Assembly (NCBI GenBank): GCA_963698435.1 | Contig: CAVOQV010000018.1 | Span: 1-64,000 of the forward strand | DNA length: 64,000 nt | DNA from: Sva-07 sp963698435 | GTDB lineage: Bacteria > Actinomycetota > Acidimicrobiia > Acidimicrobiales > Ilumatobacteraceae | Direction: 5' to 3' | Part shown: piece by piece, positions 35,041-44,163 of the stretch | Layout of the letters: each line of letters begins with the position of its first letter | Numbering within the stretch: position 1 is the stretch's first letter | Translations under genes and position numbers: made by a program | Notes under the pieces: generated by a model | The model's input: only the letters and a program-made list of their open reading frames with translations | The model's database searches: none | Told to the model about the DNA's origin: nothing

Positions 35041-35797
35041 TCACGCGTCGCCGCTGCGCCAGCCGACAGCGGACCGGTCGGCTTTCATCAGCTCGGCGTT
35101 CGCCTCGTCGAACATCGTGTACGGCTCGCCGCGGTAGAAGACGGTCGCGGTCGGTCCGTCGTCGGGCAGTGTCGCCACCACTCGGGCGCTCGGGTACACG
35201 TCGGCGGGGTCCTGCATGCCGGGCATGTCGCGGCCCCAGATCGACGTGTTCGTCATCCCGGGGAACAGCATGTTGACGAGGATCCCCGACCCGGCGGTTT
35301 CCGCCGCCGCACTTCGGCTGGCGACCCAGATGCCCGCCTTGGCAGCGCCGTAGGCGGAGTTGTTGCCCGCCGGGCTCTCCGCGGCCGCGCGAGATGACGT
35401 TGACGATGCGGCCGTAACCCTGCTCTCGCATGATCGGGATCGCGGCCCGCATGCCGTAGATGCAGCCGTAGAGGTGCACGGCGATCATCTGCTCGAACTC
35501 GCCGGGCGCGAGATCTTCGACCGCCGCTCGGTTCCCCATGCCGGCGTTGTTGAACAGCACGTCGACCCGACCGGTGCGTTCCACTGCGAGGTCGATGACC
35601 GAGCGGACAGCGGCGTCGTCGCTGACGTCGGCCACCGCGGTGTGTATGCCCTGCTCGGCGAGCGAGGTGAGCCCCGCCTCGTCGATGTCGCATCCCACCA
35701 CCTCGGCGCCGTCGGCGCGGAACCCCTCGGCGAACGCGCGCCCGATGCCACTCGCCGCGCCGGTGATCACGACCGTGCGACCCTCGAGACTCTCCAT
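35041..35797 (-). pseudogene. Short-chain dehydrogenase, one frameshift
   Basis: The N-terminal frame has VVITGAASGIGRAFAEGFRA, NNAGMGNRAAVEDLAPGEFE and GRIVNVIS; then it should read SRAAAESPAGNNSAYGAAKA, with the catalytic Tyr and Lys, but a missing base near 35397 diverts it. The C-terminal frame, NMLFPGMTNTSIWGRDMPGM, runs to the TGA at 35041. Joined, about 252 residues, normal for an SDR. It is the first gene of the SDR/hydrolase/SDR operon. Confidence 0.82.
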
Positions 35798-35858
35798 GAC
35801 TGCCCCCTTCTTCGGCGGTCAGTCTTGCAGTCGATGGCGCGCCTGCGATGATCGCACG

Positions 35859-36587
35859 ATGTCAACGCATCGGATCGCCGTCGACGGAGCCGAGCTGCAC
35901 GTGGAGGTCGACGGCGAGGGCCCGGCACTCGTGCTCGTGAACGGTGCCGCGCTCACGACGCGGCAGTGGGACGGGGTGATCGACCGGCTGGCCGCGGGGC
36001 ACACGGTCGTGCGCCTCGACGTGCGCGGTACCGGATCGAGCTCACCCGGACCACCCGACGGCTACACCTTCGAGCAGTACGCGTCCGACATCGTCGAGAT
36101 CGCCGATCAGCTCGGGCTGGACGAGTTCGACATCTGGGGCATGGCGTGGGGATCGCGGGTGGCGCTCGTGACGGCGGCGCAGCATCCCGATCGTGTCCGG
36201 CGCCTCGTGCTGTCGGACTTCTCGATCGACCCCGCCGACCTCGACGCACAGAAGCAGGGCGCGATCGACGCCAAGAGCGCTCGTGCCGACGCCGGGATCG
36301 TCGATCCGCCCCGGCCTGCAGGCATCCGTGATCATCTCGATCAGGACGCGATGCTCGCGGCCATGGCGGCCACTTTTCTGCATTCCGATCTGCTGCCGTT
36401 CGTCGAGCAGGTGCGTGCGCCGACGCTGATCGCCACCGGCGACCACGACCCGAATCTCGTGTCGAGCCGCCGGGCCCTTCCTGCGTTCGAGAACGCCCGG
36501 CTGGTCGAACTGGAACTCACCGCTCACGGTTCGGTGCTCTGGCGGCCCGACCCCGTGGTCGCTGCGGTACTCGAGTTCCTCGCGTAG
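35859..36587 (+). CDS. Alpha/beta-hydrolase fold protein with altered nucleophile
   Basis: A 242-residue hydrolase-fold protein: VLVNGAALTTRQWDGVIDRL, RLDVRGTGSSSPGP, the nucleophile elbow FDIWGMAWGSRVALVTAAQH, GDHDPN and a C-terminal His (ELTAHGSVLWRP). The elbow is normally GxSxG; here it is G94-M-A96-W-G98, with Ala where the Ser should be. It may be inactive, use the following Ser99, or do a cofactor-free reaction. Divergent from the SDR operon. Confidence 0.85.
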   Translation: MSTHRIAVDGAELHVEVDGEGPALVLVNGAALTTRQWDGVIDRLAAGHTVVRLDVRGTGSSSPGPPDGYTFEQYASDIVEIADQLGLDEFDIWGMAWGSRVALVTAAQHPDRVRRLVLSDFSIDPADLDAQKQGAIDAKSARADAGIVDPPRPAGIRDHLDQDAMLAAMAATFLHSDLLPFVEQVRAPTLIATGDHDPNLVSSRRALPAFENARLVELELTAHGSVLWRPDPVVAAVLEFLA

Positions 36588-36719
36588 CGCATCGTCGTCG
36601 CTCGCCGATTCCACCCACCCTGTCGGTTCCAGCGCGATGGTCGTAGCACCATCGTCCACTGGTGACGTGCCTGCGGGAACTGGCTTGATGGTGACGTCCC
36701 CCACAACGAGGAGTTCACC

Positions 36720-37271
36720 ATGAAACGACATCTGATCTGGATCATCGCCGGTTGCGCAACGCTGACACTGGCCGTGCCCGCTCTTGCGGCGTCCCGCGAC
36801 GCCGGCACCCCCGACGACAACGGCGTGCCCGGCGAGGTGCGCGGCAATTGCGACGAGCTCGAGCATGCCGGCGACCCTGCCTGCATCTCGGTGGTGACGC
36901 CGTCGCCGACACCTACGGTGACGACGCCGACCAGTACGACGCCGACCAGCATCCCGTCATCGAGCGTTCCGTCGTCGACCATCCCGTCGAGCACTGCGCC
37001 GTCGTCGAGCAGCCCATCGACCGGTGACCCGTCGAGCAGTACGCCGTCGGTGAGCGCCCCATCGGTGAGTGTCCCGTCGTCGAGCACGCCGTCGACGAGC
37101 GTGCCCGGCGACATCAGCGGCCCGTGCGACGAGGCCGAACACGCTGCCGACCCGCGGTGCTCTGGCGCGACGGATACGTCCGACGACGGCGATCACGACG
37201 ACCGATCCGGCCGGAGCAGCGACGACGACCACAGCGACGACGACCACGACGACGACGATCGTCGACGATGA
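36720..37271 (+). CDS. Secreted protein with duplicated CDExEHAxDPxC motif and Asp/His-rich tail
   Basis: A 183-residue protein with signal peptide (MKRHLIWIIAGCATLTLAVP, cleavage after ALAA). C44-D-E-L-E-H-A-G-D-P-A-C55 and C136-D-E-A-E-H-A-A-D-P-R-C147 are near-identical and flank a Ser/Thr/Pro linker of SSVPSST-type repeats. The tail is DDDHSDDDHDDDD. A one-base change in the GACGAC tract near 37260 would let the tail continue to a stop at 37369, only 9 bases before the kinase gene. I know no family with this motif. GAGGAG precedes the ATG. Confidence 0.75.
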   Translation: MKRHLIWIIAGCATLTLAVPALAASRDAGTPDDNGVPGEVRGNCDELEHAGDPACISVVTPSPTPTVTTPTSTTPTSIPSSSVPSSTIPSSTAPSSSSPSTGDPSSSTPSVSAPSVSVPSSSTPSTSVPGDISGPCDEAEHAADPRCSGATDTSDDGDHDDRSGRSSDDDHSDDDHDDDDRRR

Positions 37272-37378
37272 TCACGACGACGACGACGATCGACGACGAT
37301 CGGTCCGGCCCCGGCGGCGGCCATGACGACGACGATCGGTCCGGTCGCAGCGGTGGCGACGACGACTGAATCCGCAGC

Positions 37379-38776
37379 GTGACCGCAACGACGCTGCCCC
37401 CCGATGCACCCGGTCCAGCACCGGGTGCATCGTCACGTCGGCGCGAGGCTGTGTCGGTGCAGGACGACCGACCCTTGGTGGAGCCGATCTCGGTGGGCAA
37501 GGTCGTCGCCAGGTTCGCGGTGGCCGGCTTCGTCGCGCTCGTCTTCGTCATCGCCTTCACCGCCATCGCCAGCCGCCGAGTCGGCACCGAGCAGGCAATC
37601 GAGGAGGCCCGCAGGGTCGCCAACATCAGCAGCGTCGGGCTCATCGCCCCCGTCATCGACGACGATCTCGTCGCCATGGACCGCGACGCACTCGACCGGG
37701 TCGATGCCGTGGTCCGCGACAAGGTGCTGCGCGGTTCGCTCGTGCGGGTCAAGATCTGGCGGGAGGACGGAACCATCGTCTACGCCGACGAACCGCGCCT
37801 GATCGGCGAGCAGTTCCCACTCGGCGACGATGCGTTGGAGGTGCTTGCCGGGGGAGGGCAGGTCGCCGAGGTCAGCGACCTGTCCGGGCCGGAGAACCGG
37901 TACGAGACCGAGAGCAAGCTGCTCGAGGTCTACTCCCGAACCGAGACACCGTCGGGCACGCCGCTGCTCTTCGAGGCATACTTCGACTACGGCGGTGTCA
38001 CCGAGGTCGGCCGAAGCCTCTGGCTGCAGTTCGCCCCGATCACGATCGGCGCGCTGATCCTGCTCGAACTGGTCCAGATCCCCATTGCCTGGTCGATGGC
38101 CCGACGCCTCCAGGCCAGCCAACAAGAACGCGAGCGCCTACTGCGCCATGCCCTCGAGGCGTCGGAGGCCGAACGGCGCCGCATCGCCAGCGATCTCCAC
38201 GACGGTGTCGTGCAGGAGCTCACCGGGGTGTCGCTCACGCTGGCGGCTCAAGGCCGCACCGGCATCGAGCCGCAACAAGCCCTCGACGCATCGGAGGCCA
38301 TCCGCGGCAGCATCAAGTCGTTGCGTTCGCTCCTGGTCGAGATCTACCCGCCGAACCTCGCCGAGGAGGGCCTCGAATCGGCGATTGGCGACCTGCTCAG
38401 CGGGCTTCGAGTTCGCGGGATCGACACCCACCTCGACGCGCCGACCGGCGACGCGGGCATCCCCACCGAGACCGCCACACTCGTCTATCGGGTTGCGCAG
38501 GAGGCCCTGCGCAACGTGGTCTCCCACGCCGCTGCGCAGCACGTCCGGGTCGTCCTCGCGACGGACGACGGTGCGGTGCGGCTCGTCGTCGACGACGATG
38601 GTCGAGGGTTCAGCACCGACACCCTCGACGACCGGTTCACCGAGGGCCACGTCGGTCTGCGATCGCTGGCGGGGCTCGTCGCCCAACTCGACGGCACCCT
38701 CACGGTCTCCTCCCGGCCCGGCACCGGCACCCGCGTCGAGACGACCATCCCACTCGGTGGAAGGATGCCCCGGTGA
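37379..38776 (+). CDS. NarL-type sensor histidine kinase with extracellular sensor domain
   Basis: A 465-residue kinase. Membrane segments at about 43-65 (VVARFAVAGFVALVFVIAFT) and 218-243 enclose a roughly 150-residue extracellular domain (RRVGTEQAIEEARRVANISS to GGVTEVGRSLW). HisKA_3 motif SEAERRRIASDLHDGVVQEL, ATPase TATLVYRVAQEALRNVVSHA and HVGLRSLAGLVAQLDG. GTG start at 37379; GTG 37457 is an alternative. It sits directly behind the Asp-rich secreted protein and overlaps the regulator gene by GTGA. Confidence 0.9.
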   Translation: MTATTLPPDAPGPAPGASSRRREAVSVQDDRPLVEPISVGKVVARFAVAGFVALVFVIAFTAIASRRVGTEQAIEEARRVANISSVGLIAPVIDDDLVAMDRDALDRVDAVVRDKVLRGSLVRVKIWREDGTIVYADEPRLIGEQFPLGDDALEVLAGGGQVAEVSDLSGPENRYETESKLLEVYSRTETPSGTPLLFEAYFDYGGVTEVGRSLWLQFAPITIGALILLELVQIPIAWSMARRLQASQQERERLLRHALEASEAERRRIASDLHDGVVQELTGVSLTLAAQGRTGIEPQQALDASEAIRGSIKSLRSLLVEIYPPNLAEEGLESAIGDLLSGLRVRGIDTHLDAPTGDAGIPTETATLVYRVAQEALRNVVSHAAAQHVRVVLATDDGAVRLVVDDDGRGFSTDTLDDRFTEGHVGLRSLAGLVAQLDGTLTVSSRPGTGTRVETTIPLGGRMPR

Positions 38777-39423
38777 GCGAGAGCGACGGCACCGAACCGA
38801 TCAGGGTGGTGATCGTCGACGATCATGCCGTCGTCCGGTCCGGCCTCGAGCAGTTCTTGGCGACAGCCGGCGACATCGACGTCGTGGCGACCGCTGCCAA
38901 TGGCAACGAGGCGCTGACGTGCGTCGCCGAGCACCGGCCCGACGTTGTCCTGATGGACCTGTCGATGCCCGAACTCGACGGCATTGAGGCGACGCGACGT
39001 ATCGCCGAGACGCATCCAGCCAGTCGCGTCCTGGTCCTGACCTCGTTCTCCGACCAGACGCGGATCATGGACGCGCTCGGTGCCGGAGCCGACGGCTACC
39101 TGCTCAAGCACAGCGACCCCGATGACATCGCCAAGGCGATCCGGGCCGTTCATGACGGAGGGTCTCCCCTCGACCCGAAGGCCGCACGTGCGCTGCTCGA
39201 GTCGCGACGAACGCGGACTGCCGGCCCGCAGCTGACCGACCGTGAACGCGAGGTGCTGCTGTTGGTGCGCGACGGCCTCGCCAACAAGCAGATCGCCCGC
39301 CGGCTGGGGATCGCCGAGCGGACCGTGAAGGCGCACCTGACGAGCGTGTTCCAGCGGCTTGGCGTGACCGACCGGACCCAGGCGGCGCTGTGGGCGCAGG
39401 AGCACCTCGACTCCGACGACTGA
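38773..39423 (+). CDS. NarL/FixJ-family response regulator
   Basis: A 216-residue regulator: VVIVDDHAVVRSGLEQFLAT, phospho-acceptor D in VVLMDLSMPELDGIEATRRI, K in YLLKHSD, and a LuxR-type HTH (LTDREREVLLLVRDGLANKQ, then IAERTVKAHLTSVFQRLGVT). GTG start overlaps the kinase. Target genes are unknown, but the flanking acidic proteins are candidates. Confidence 0.93.
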   Translation: MSESDGTEPIRVVIVDDHAVVRSGLEQFLATAGDIDVVATAANGNEALTCVAEHRPDVVLMDLSMPELDGIEATRRIAETHPASRVLVLTSFSDQTRIMDALGAGADGYLLKHSDPDDIAKAIRAVHDGGSPLDPKAARALLESRRTRTAGPQLTDREREVLLLVRDGLANKQIARRLGIAERTVKAHLTSVFQRLGVTDRTQAALWAQEHLDSDD

Positions 39424-39426
39424 GGG

Positions 39427-40051
39427 TCAGTCGTCGTCGCTGTCTCGGCTGTCGTCGGACCCGCTCTTGCCGGAACCGGACGATCCCGACGAGTCCGAGT
39501 CGTCCGAGTCGTCCGGCAGTCGTCGCGTCCTGAGCCCGACCCACTCGAACTCCCCGAGTTGTCGTCGACGGTCGTCCGACTCGTCGTCCGCGCCGTCTCT
39601 GGTGGTGACGACGACGTCGCCATCCTCGCGATCGACAGCGCTCTTCGGCGCGGACGTGGTGGGCGAAGGTGCGGTCGCTGGGATCGTGCTGGCCGGCGCA
39701 GGCGCCGTCGTCGAGGGAATCGTCGTCGAAGGAACCGTCGTCGAGGGAACCGTCGCCACGTGCGTCGTCGCCGGCTCCTGGGGCGGGGACGGGGTTCTGC
39801 CAGACCGACGCGGGGCTCGTCGGCCCCATGCGCGGGAAGAGGTTGTCGCTGATTGCGTTCGCCACCCCAACCACGCCGAGCGACGCGAACAGGGCGATCG
39901 TGGCGCCCGCCATCACCCCACGCCAGCCGGACGTCCACCTCGGTCGCGCGGGAAGGCCCGCTCGGTCGTCGAGCACGCTCGCCGTGGAGAGCACGGGAAC
40001 CAGCTCGACTCCTTCGGTCTCGTGGCCGTGTTGCAGCCAGTCGTCGCTCAC
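39427..40051 (-). pseudogene. Single-pass membrane protein with Thr/Pro linker and Asp/Ser-rich tail, frameshifted
   Basis: The start (GTG 40051, or ATG 40093) gives VSDDWLQHGHETEGVELVPV, a membrane segment GVMAGATIALFASLGVVGVA, then SVWQNPVPAP. A missing C near 39787 breaks the frame; the next frame goes on QEPATTHVATVPSTTVPSTT with PSTT repeats, then an Asp/Ser-rich end (DSDDSDSSGSSGSGKSGSDD) stopping at 39427. Same overall design as the protein at 36720, and it converges on the response regulator with 3 bases between stops. Confidence 0.6.
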
Positions 40052-40181
40052 GGGTCCAGTCTCGCAAACCCTCCCCTCGTCGACATCGGACAATGGTCGT
40101 AGTACCCGTCGTTGGGGGCCGACGTACGCTCATGCGTCTGCGGTCTGCTCCTCGCGTCGGCCGACGGGACAAGGAGAACAA

Positions 40182-40688
40182 TTGAACCTCGACGGTGGCA
40201 TCCACGAGATCCCGCTCCCACCACCGTCCAGGGGTCGGTTGTGGCTGTGCGGCAAGCATGCGATCGGGCCTGACCCCGAGGGGTTGATGGCGCGCGTCGG
40301 GGCCGACGGTGTGGTGTGTCTGACCCAGGAGCACGAACTCGCCGAGCGTTACCCCACTTATCTCGCGTGGTTGCGTGCCCAGCCGCCGACCCGGGTGGTG
40401 TGGCATCCGATCCCCGACATGCACGCGCCGACACTCGAGGAGTTTGCGCCCGTGCTGACCGGGCTCGTCGATCGGGTTGCGGCGGGGGAGCGGCTCATCG
40501 TGCACTGTGCTGGCGGTGTGGGCCGGGCGGGCACCGTGGCCGTTGCCGTGCTCGTGTCGTTGGCGGTCCCACTCGACGAGGCGCTCGTCCACGTGCGCCG
40601 CCACCGTCCCGCCGCCGGCCCCGAGGTCGGCACACAACTCGACCTGGTACGCCACCTCCACGAGCACCTGGCCGGCCCGCAGGTCTGA
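40182..40688 (+). CDS. Dual-specificity/tyrosine phosphatase-like protein
   Basis: A 168-residue cysteine phosphatase: the P-loop is LIVHCAGGVGRAGTVAVAVL (HCxxGxxR, residues about 107-114), preceded by the general-acid loop HPIPDMHAPTLEE. It resembles bacterial atypical dual-specificity phosphatases. TTG start at 40182 preceded by AAGGAG, a clear ribosome binding site. Confidence 0.88.
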   Translation: MNLDGGIHEIPLPPPSRGRLWLCGKHAIGPDPEGLMARVGADGVVCLTQEHELAERYPTYLAWLRAQPPTRVVWHPIPDMHAPTLEEFAPVLTGLVDRVAAGERLIVHCAGGVGRAGTVAVAVLVSLAVPLDEALVHVRRHRPAAGPEVGTQLDLVRHLHEHLAGPQV

Positions 40689-40706
40689 GGGCCGACGCGG
40701 TCCTAC

Positions 40707-43616
40707 TCAGGCGAGCGCCAGGTCGGCGGCCTCGTGGGCCGACAGGGCGGATCCGATCCGTTCGAGTTCGTCGAAGCGCTCGTTGCCGAGCTGTCCGCGT
40801 GCGTCGGCCAGTACGGGATCGAGCAGACGGCGCTGGAACGGCGCCATCTCCATGCCGAAGTGGGCGAGGCCGGCGGCGGCAAGTTCGACAACTCGATCTG
40901 GCGGACCGTCGTGGTGGGCGAACGTCGCCGCCTGGATGAGCGCAAGGCCGAGATCCATGGTGGCGCCGGTTGCGATCGATGACCGGACCGCAGCCCGATT
41001 GAGCCCCATCGCCCGCTCGCGGTCGCCGAGGTCGTGCACCGGGTAGGCGAGGTTGTGGAGCGCGATCGGCCGCATCAGGTTCTCGCCGCCGGGACGCGTC
41101 GACAGATCGACCATCTCCTCGGCGAACCTCAGTCGTTCTTCCGGTGGGAACTCGTAGCAGGAGCCCAGGAGCATGTCGGTGTGGATCTGCCCGTAGGTCT
41201 CGCCGGTCTCCACGAACCGTCGACGGGCGTCGAGCAACATCTCGCGAACCTCGGGGCTCTCGTCGCCCGACCATCGACGCGCCTGGGCCAGCAGCACAAT
41301 CGGCCAGGCCTTGCCATCCTCGAATCCGATCTCATCGCAGAGCGCCAATGACTCCTGGAGCAGCGCCACGCCGCGTGCGCCGTCGCCGCCGGCGAACGCC
41401 CAGTGCCCCGACCGGGCCAACCCGAACGCGATCCGGCGCTGATCTCCGGCCGCCCGATAGATCCCGAGCGCCTCCTCGGTCCACGTCACCGCGCTGGCGA
41501 GCTGGTTGCGGTAGACGATGATCCACGCGGCGATGACCAATGCGTCGGCTCGGGCGATCGACGTGTCATCGGCGGTCGCCTCGAGCAACCGGCGCAGCTG
41601 CGCTGCTCCCTCTGCGAGCCTCCCCTCGTACATCCAGTAGTTGCCGAGTGGCCAAGCGAGTGGGAGCGCATCCACTGGTTGGCGCGCCATTCCTCGGCTC
41701 CAGGCCGACTGGTACTCGGCGAGTTCGCCGGCGATCACCTCGGTCGCGTGCACGCGCTCTCGGCCGAAGAAGTCGTTGGCCCGCGAACGACACACCGCGA
41801 GGTAGTGGCCGTCGTGGCGGCAGACGGTCTCGTCCCATCGCTCGGTGTCGTGAAGCCGATCGCGGGCGTAGGCCCGCAGCGTCTCCAGCAGCCGAAACCG
41901 GGTGGAGGCGTCAGCCGTCTCGACGCGCACGACGAGCGATGCTGCCACCAGCCGTTCGATCAACCCGACCGCCTCGATCGGGTCGTCGACCCAGTCGAAC
42001 ACGGCAACCGCCGCAGCCACGGAGAACGGACCCTCGAAGACACCGAGTCGGGCGAAGGCACGGCGCTCGCTGGGGTCGAGCAGCCCCCAACTCCAGCCGA
42101 CGGTCGCTTCGAGCGACCGGTGGAGATCGCGAGGTTGGCGGTCGTCGACGAGTACGGCGAAGCGACGGGTGAGCAGGTTCGCGATCTCGGCTGTCGACAG
42201 CACGTCTCTGCGGGCGGCGGCCAATTCCAGTGCGAGCGGCATCCCGTCGAGGTTGCGGCAGAGGGCGCGCACCGTGTCGGGGGCGCCATCGCCGTTGGTG
42301 TCGTTCGTGACGGCGGCGCTGCGTTCGTGGAAGAGTCGTTCGGCGTCGCCGCGACCCCCTGGCTCGTCGCCGACGGCGAGTCCGCCCAACCGGTAGTGCG
42401 CCTCGCCGCTCACGCCGAGTCCGACGCGGCTCGTCGCCATCATCGTGGCGCCGTCCACCTCCCGCAGCAGGCCGTCGGCGAGCTCAGCTGCTGCGTCACG
42501 GACGTGCTCGCAGTTGTCGAGCACGATCAGGTGGCGGGCTGACCGGAGCGCCGCGGCGATGCGCTCGACGGTGTGCGCCGGATCGTCGACGTTCACTCGC
42601 AACGTCGCAGCAACCGCAGCGGCGACTGCGGCGATCGCTTCAGCGCCGCCGGCCGGTGCGGGGATCGGTGCCAGGTCGACGAGCCAGACCCCGCCGTCGT
42701 ACCGGTGACGCAGATCGTTGGCGACCTCGACTGCCAGGCGTGTCTTGCCGACGCCGCCCGGGCCGGTCACGGTGACCAGCCGATGCTCGTCGAGCATCTC
42801 GACCAACCGTTCGCGATCGTCGTCACGACCGACGAAACTCGTCAGGAAGGTCGGGAGGTGTCCGCGGCCGTCGGGCGGACGATCGAGCGCAGGGTCCTGG
42901 AGCAGGATCCGCTCGTCGAGTTCGACCAGCGCCCGCGAGGGCTCGATGCCGAGTTCCTCGCCGAGCCGGAGCCGAAGGTCGCGGTAGGTGCGCAGGGCCT
43001 CGGCCTGACGTCCGGCACGGTAGAGGGTCCGCATCAACAGGCCCCGTGCCTGTTCGTCGAGCGGGCGCTCGTCGCACAGCTGCTCTGCTTCGTCGGCCAG
43101 TGGGGCGTCGCCGGCGAGGAGCACGGCATCGATGCGAGCAGCGCGAGCGGCGAACCGCAGCTCCTCGAGATGCGCGATCACCGGTCCCAGCGACTCGACG
43201 TTCTCCAACCCTTCGTAGGGTCTGCCGATCCACGAGTGGAGGGCGGCGTCGAGCACTTCGACCGCGGCCGCTGGATCGTTGGCGACGAGGCGGCGCGCGT
43301 GGTCGACCGCTGCCTCGAACTCGACGGCGTCGATCCGATCGCCCTCGAGCAACACCAGCCGGTAGCCGGCCGGGTCGCGAACGAGGCGATCCCGTCCGAG
43401 AACACGGCGGAGGTTCGACACGTAGGTGTACACCGAGGCGGCTGATCGATCGTCGGCATCGTCACCCCACACATCGGTGACGATCTGGTCGGCGGTCGTC
43501 GGGTGCCCCGATCGCGCGACGAGGAGGGCGAGCACGGCCCGCTGGAGCGGGCCACCGAGCTGTAGCCGCTCCGCGCCGTCGAGGGCGGTGACGGGTCCGA
43601 GGACGACGTACCGCAT
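40707..43616 (-). CDS. SARP-type regulator: winged helix, BTAD, NB-ARC ATPase, TPR
   Basis: A 969-residue AfsR/RedD-like regulator. Order: OmpR-like winged helix 1-90 (MRYVVLGPVTALDGAERLQL, ATTVAD-type end at YRLVL), bacterial transcriptional activator domain about 97-243 (LRTYRDLRLRLGEELGIEPS), NB-ARC with Walker A VTVTGPGGVGKTRLA near 290 and LIVLDNCEHVRDAAAELADG, a regulatory winged helix, and C-terminal TPR-like helices from about 650. Such ATP-dependent regulators control nearby operons; the VOC gene divergent from it is a candidate. Intact over 2.9 kb. Confidence 0.93.
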   Translation of the reverse strand: MRYVVLGPVTALDGAERLQLGGPLQRAVLALLVARSGHPTTADQIVTDVWGDDADDRSAASVYTYVSNLRRVLGRDRLVRDPAGYRLVLLEGDRIDAVEFEAAVDHARRLVANDPAAAVEVLDAALHSWIGRPYEGLENVESLGPVIAHLEELRFAARAARIDAVLLAGDAPLADEAEQLCDERPLDEQARGLLMRTLYRAGRQAEALRTYRDLRLRLGEELGIEPSRALVELDERILLQDPALDRPPDGRGHLPTFLTSFVGRDDDRERLVEMLDEHRLVTVTGPGGVGKTRLAVEVANDLRHRYDGGVWLVDLAPIPAPAGGAEAIAAVAAAVAATLRVNVDDPAHTVERIAAALRSARHLIVLDNCEHVRDAAAELADGLLREVDGATMMATSRVGLGVSGEAHYRLGGLAVGDEPGGRGDAERLFHERSAAVTNDTNGDGAPDTVRALCRNLDGMPLALELAAARRDVLSTAEIANLLTRRFAVLVDDRQPRDLHRSLEATVGWSWGLLDPSERRAFARLGVFEGPFSVAAAVAVFDWVDDPIEAVGLIERLVAASLVVRVETADASTRFRLLETLRAYARDRLHDTERWDETVCRHDGHYLAVCRSRANDFFGRERVHATEVIAGELAEYQSAWSRGMARQPVDALPLAWPLGNYWMYEGRLAEGAAQLRRLLEATADDTSIARADALVIAAWIIVYRNQLASAVTWTEEALGIYRAAGDQRRIAFGLARSGHWAFAGGDGARGVALLQESLALCDEIGFEDGKAWPIVLLAQARRWSGDESPEVREMLLDARRRFVETGETYGQIHTDMLLGSCYEFPPEERLRFAEEMVDLSTRPGGENLMRPIALHNLAYPVHDLGDRERAMGLNRAAVRSSIATGATMDLGLALIQAATFAHHDGPPDRVVELAAAGLAHFGMEMAPFQRRLLDPVLADARGQLGNERFDELERIGSALSAHEAADLALA

Positions 43617-43721
43617 GCATCGACCGTAAGTACGTCGCGGGGGATCGGCCAGGGTCCTTTGGAAGGTCTTGAGGTCGTGTGCCGATGATCGATCGCAGAA
43701 GCGGAATCGAAGGAGGCGACG

Positions 43722-44084
43722 ATGCCCACGCTGGATGTGATCACGGTCGTGACAACCGATCTCGAGCGGTCCTTGGCGTTCTATCGGCTGCTCGGCGTGG
43801 GATCGCCGGACCTGGTCGCCCCTCGATTCGCGCTTGCCGACCTGGGCCATCGGATCCGGCTCGCCTGGACCGCCGAACCTCAGCCGTCGGCCGACGACGT
43901 CAACCACTTGCGCCTCGGCATCCGCTGTGCGGACGCCGACGAACTCGCGCAGCGATACCGCACGGCGACCCATGCCGGCCATCGGGCGGTCTCACCTCCC
44001 CATGACGCAGCGTGGGGAGCCACGGTGTGCCGGCTCCTCGACCCGGACGGGAACGTCGTCGAGCTCTACTCGCCGTTGCCTTGA
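43722..44084 (+). CDS. VOC-family (glyoxalase/dioxygenase fold) protein
   Basis: A 120-residue vicinal oxygen chelate protein: MPTLDVITVVTTDLERSLAF, YRLLGVGSPDLV and a C-terminal CRLLDPDGNVVELYSPLP typical of the fold. Metal ligands are not obvious: the first-strand position is D rather than H. Could be a lyase, a resistance protein or non-catalytic. It is divergent from the SARP regulator, which may control it. GGAGG lies upstream of the ATG. Confidence 0.85.
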   Translation: MPTLDVITVVTTDLERSLAFYRLLGVGSPDLVAPRFALADLGHRIRLAWTAEPQPSADDVNHLRLGIRCADADELAQRYRTATHAGHRAVSPPHDAAWGATVCRLLDPDGNVVELYSPLP

Positions 44085-44163
44085 GATCGCCTTGAGATGG
44101 TGGTCCCACACTCGAATCGGGAGGTGAGAACAGCTCACCGCCCGTCTGAGAGAAAGGAAGTGT

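Noticed and set aside
36900..37365. Possible CRISPR or satellite array in the repetitive GTCGTC/GACGAC stretch
   Set aside because: The repeats are codon-scale (Ser/Thr/Pro and Asp codons) without spacer-repeat structure; they encode the low-complexity parts of the secreted protein.
43617..43982. Longer start for the SARP regulator
   Set aside because: The frame stays open upstream, but the winged-helix domain begins at MRYVVLGPV (43616) and the upstream part overlaps the divergent VOC gene and has no family content.
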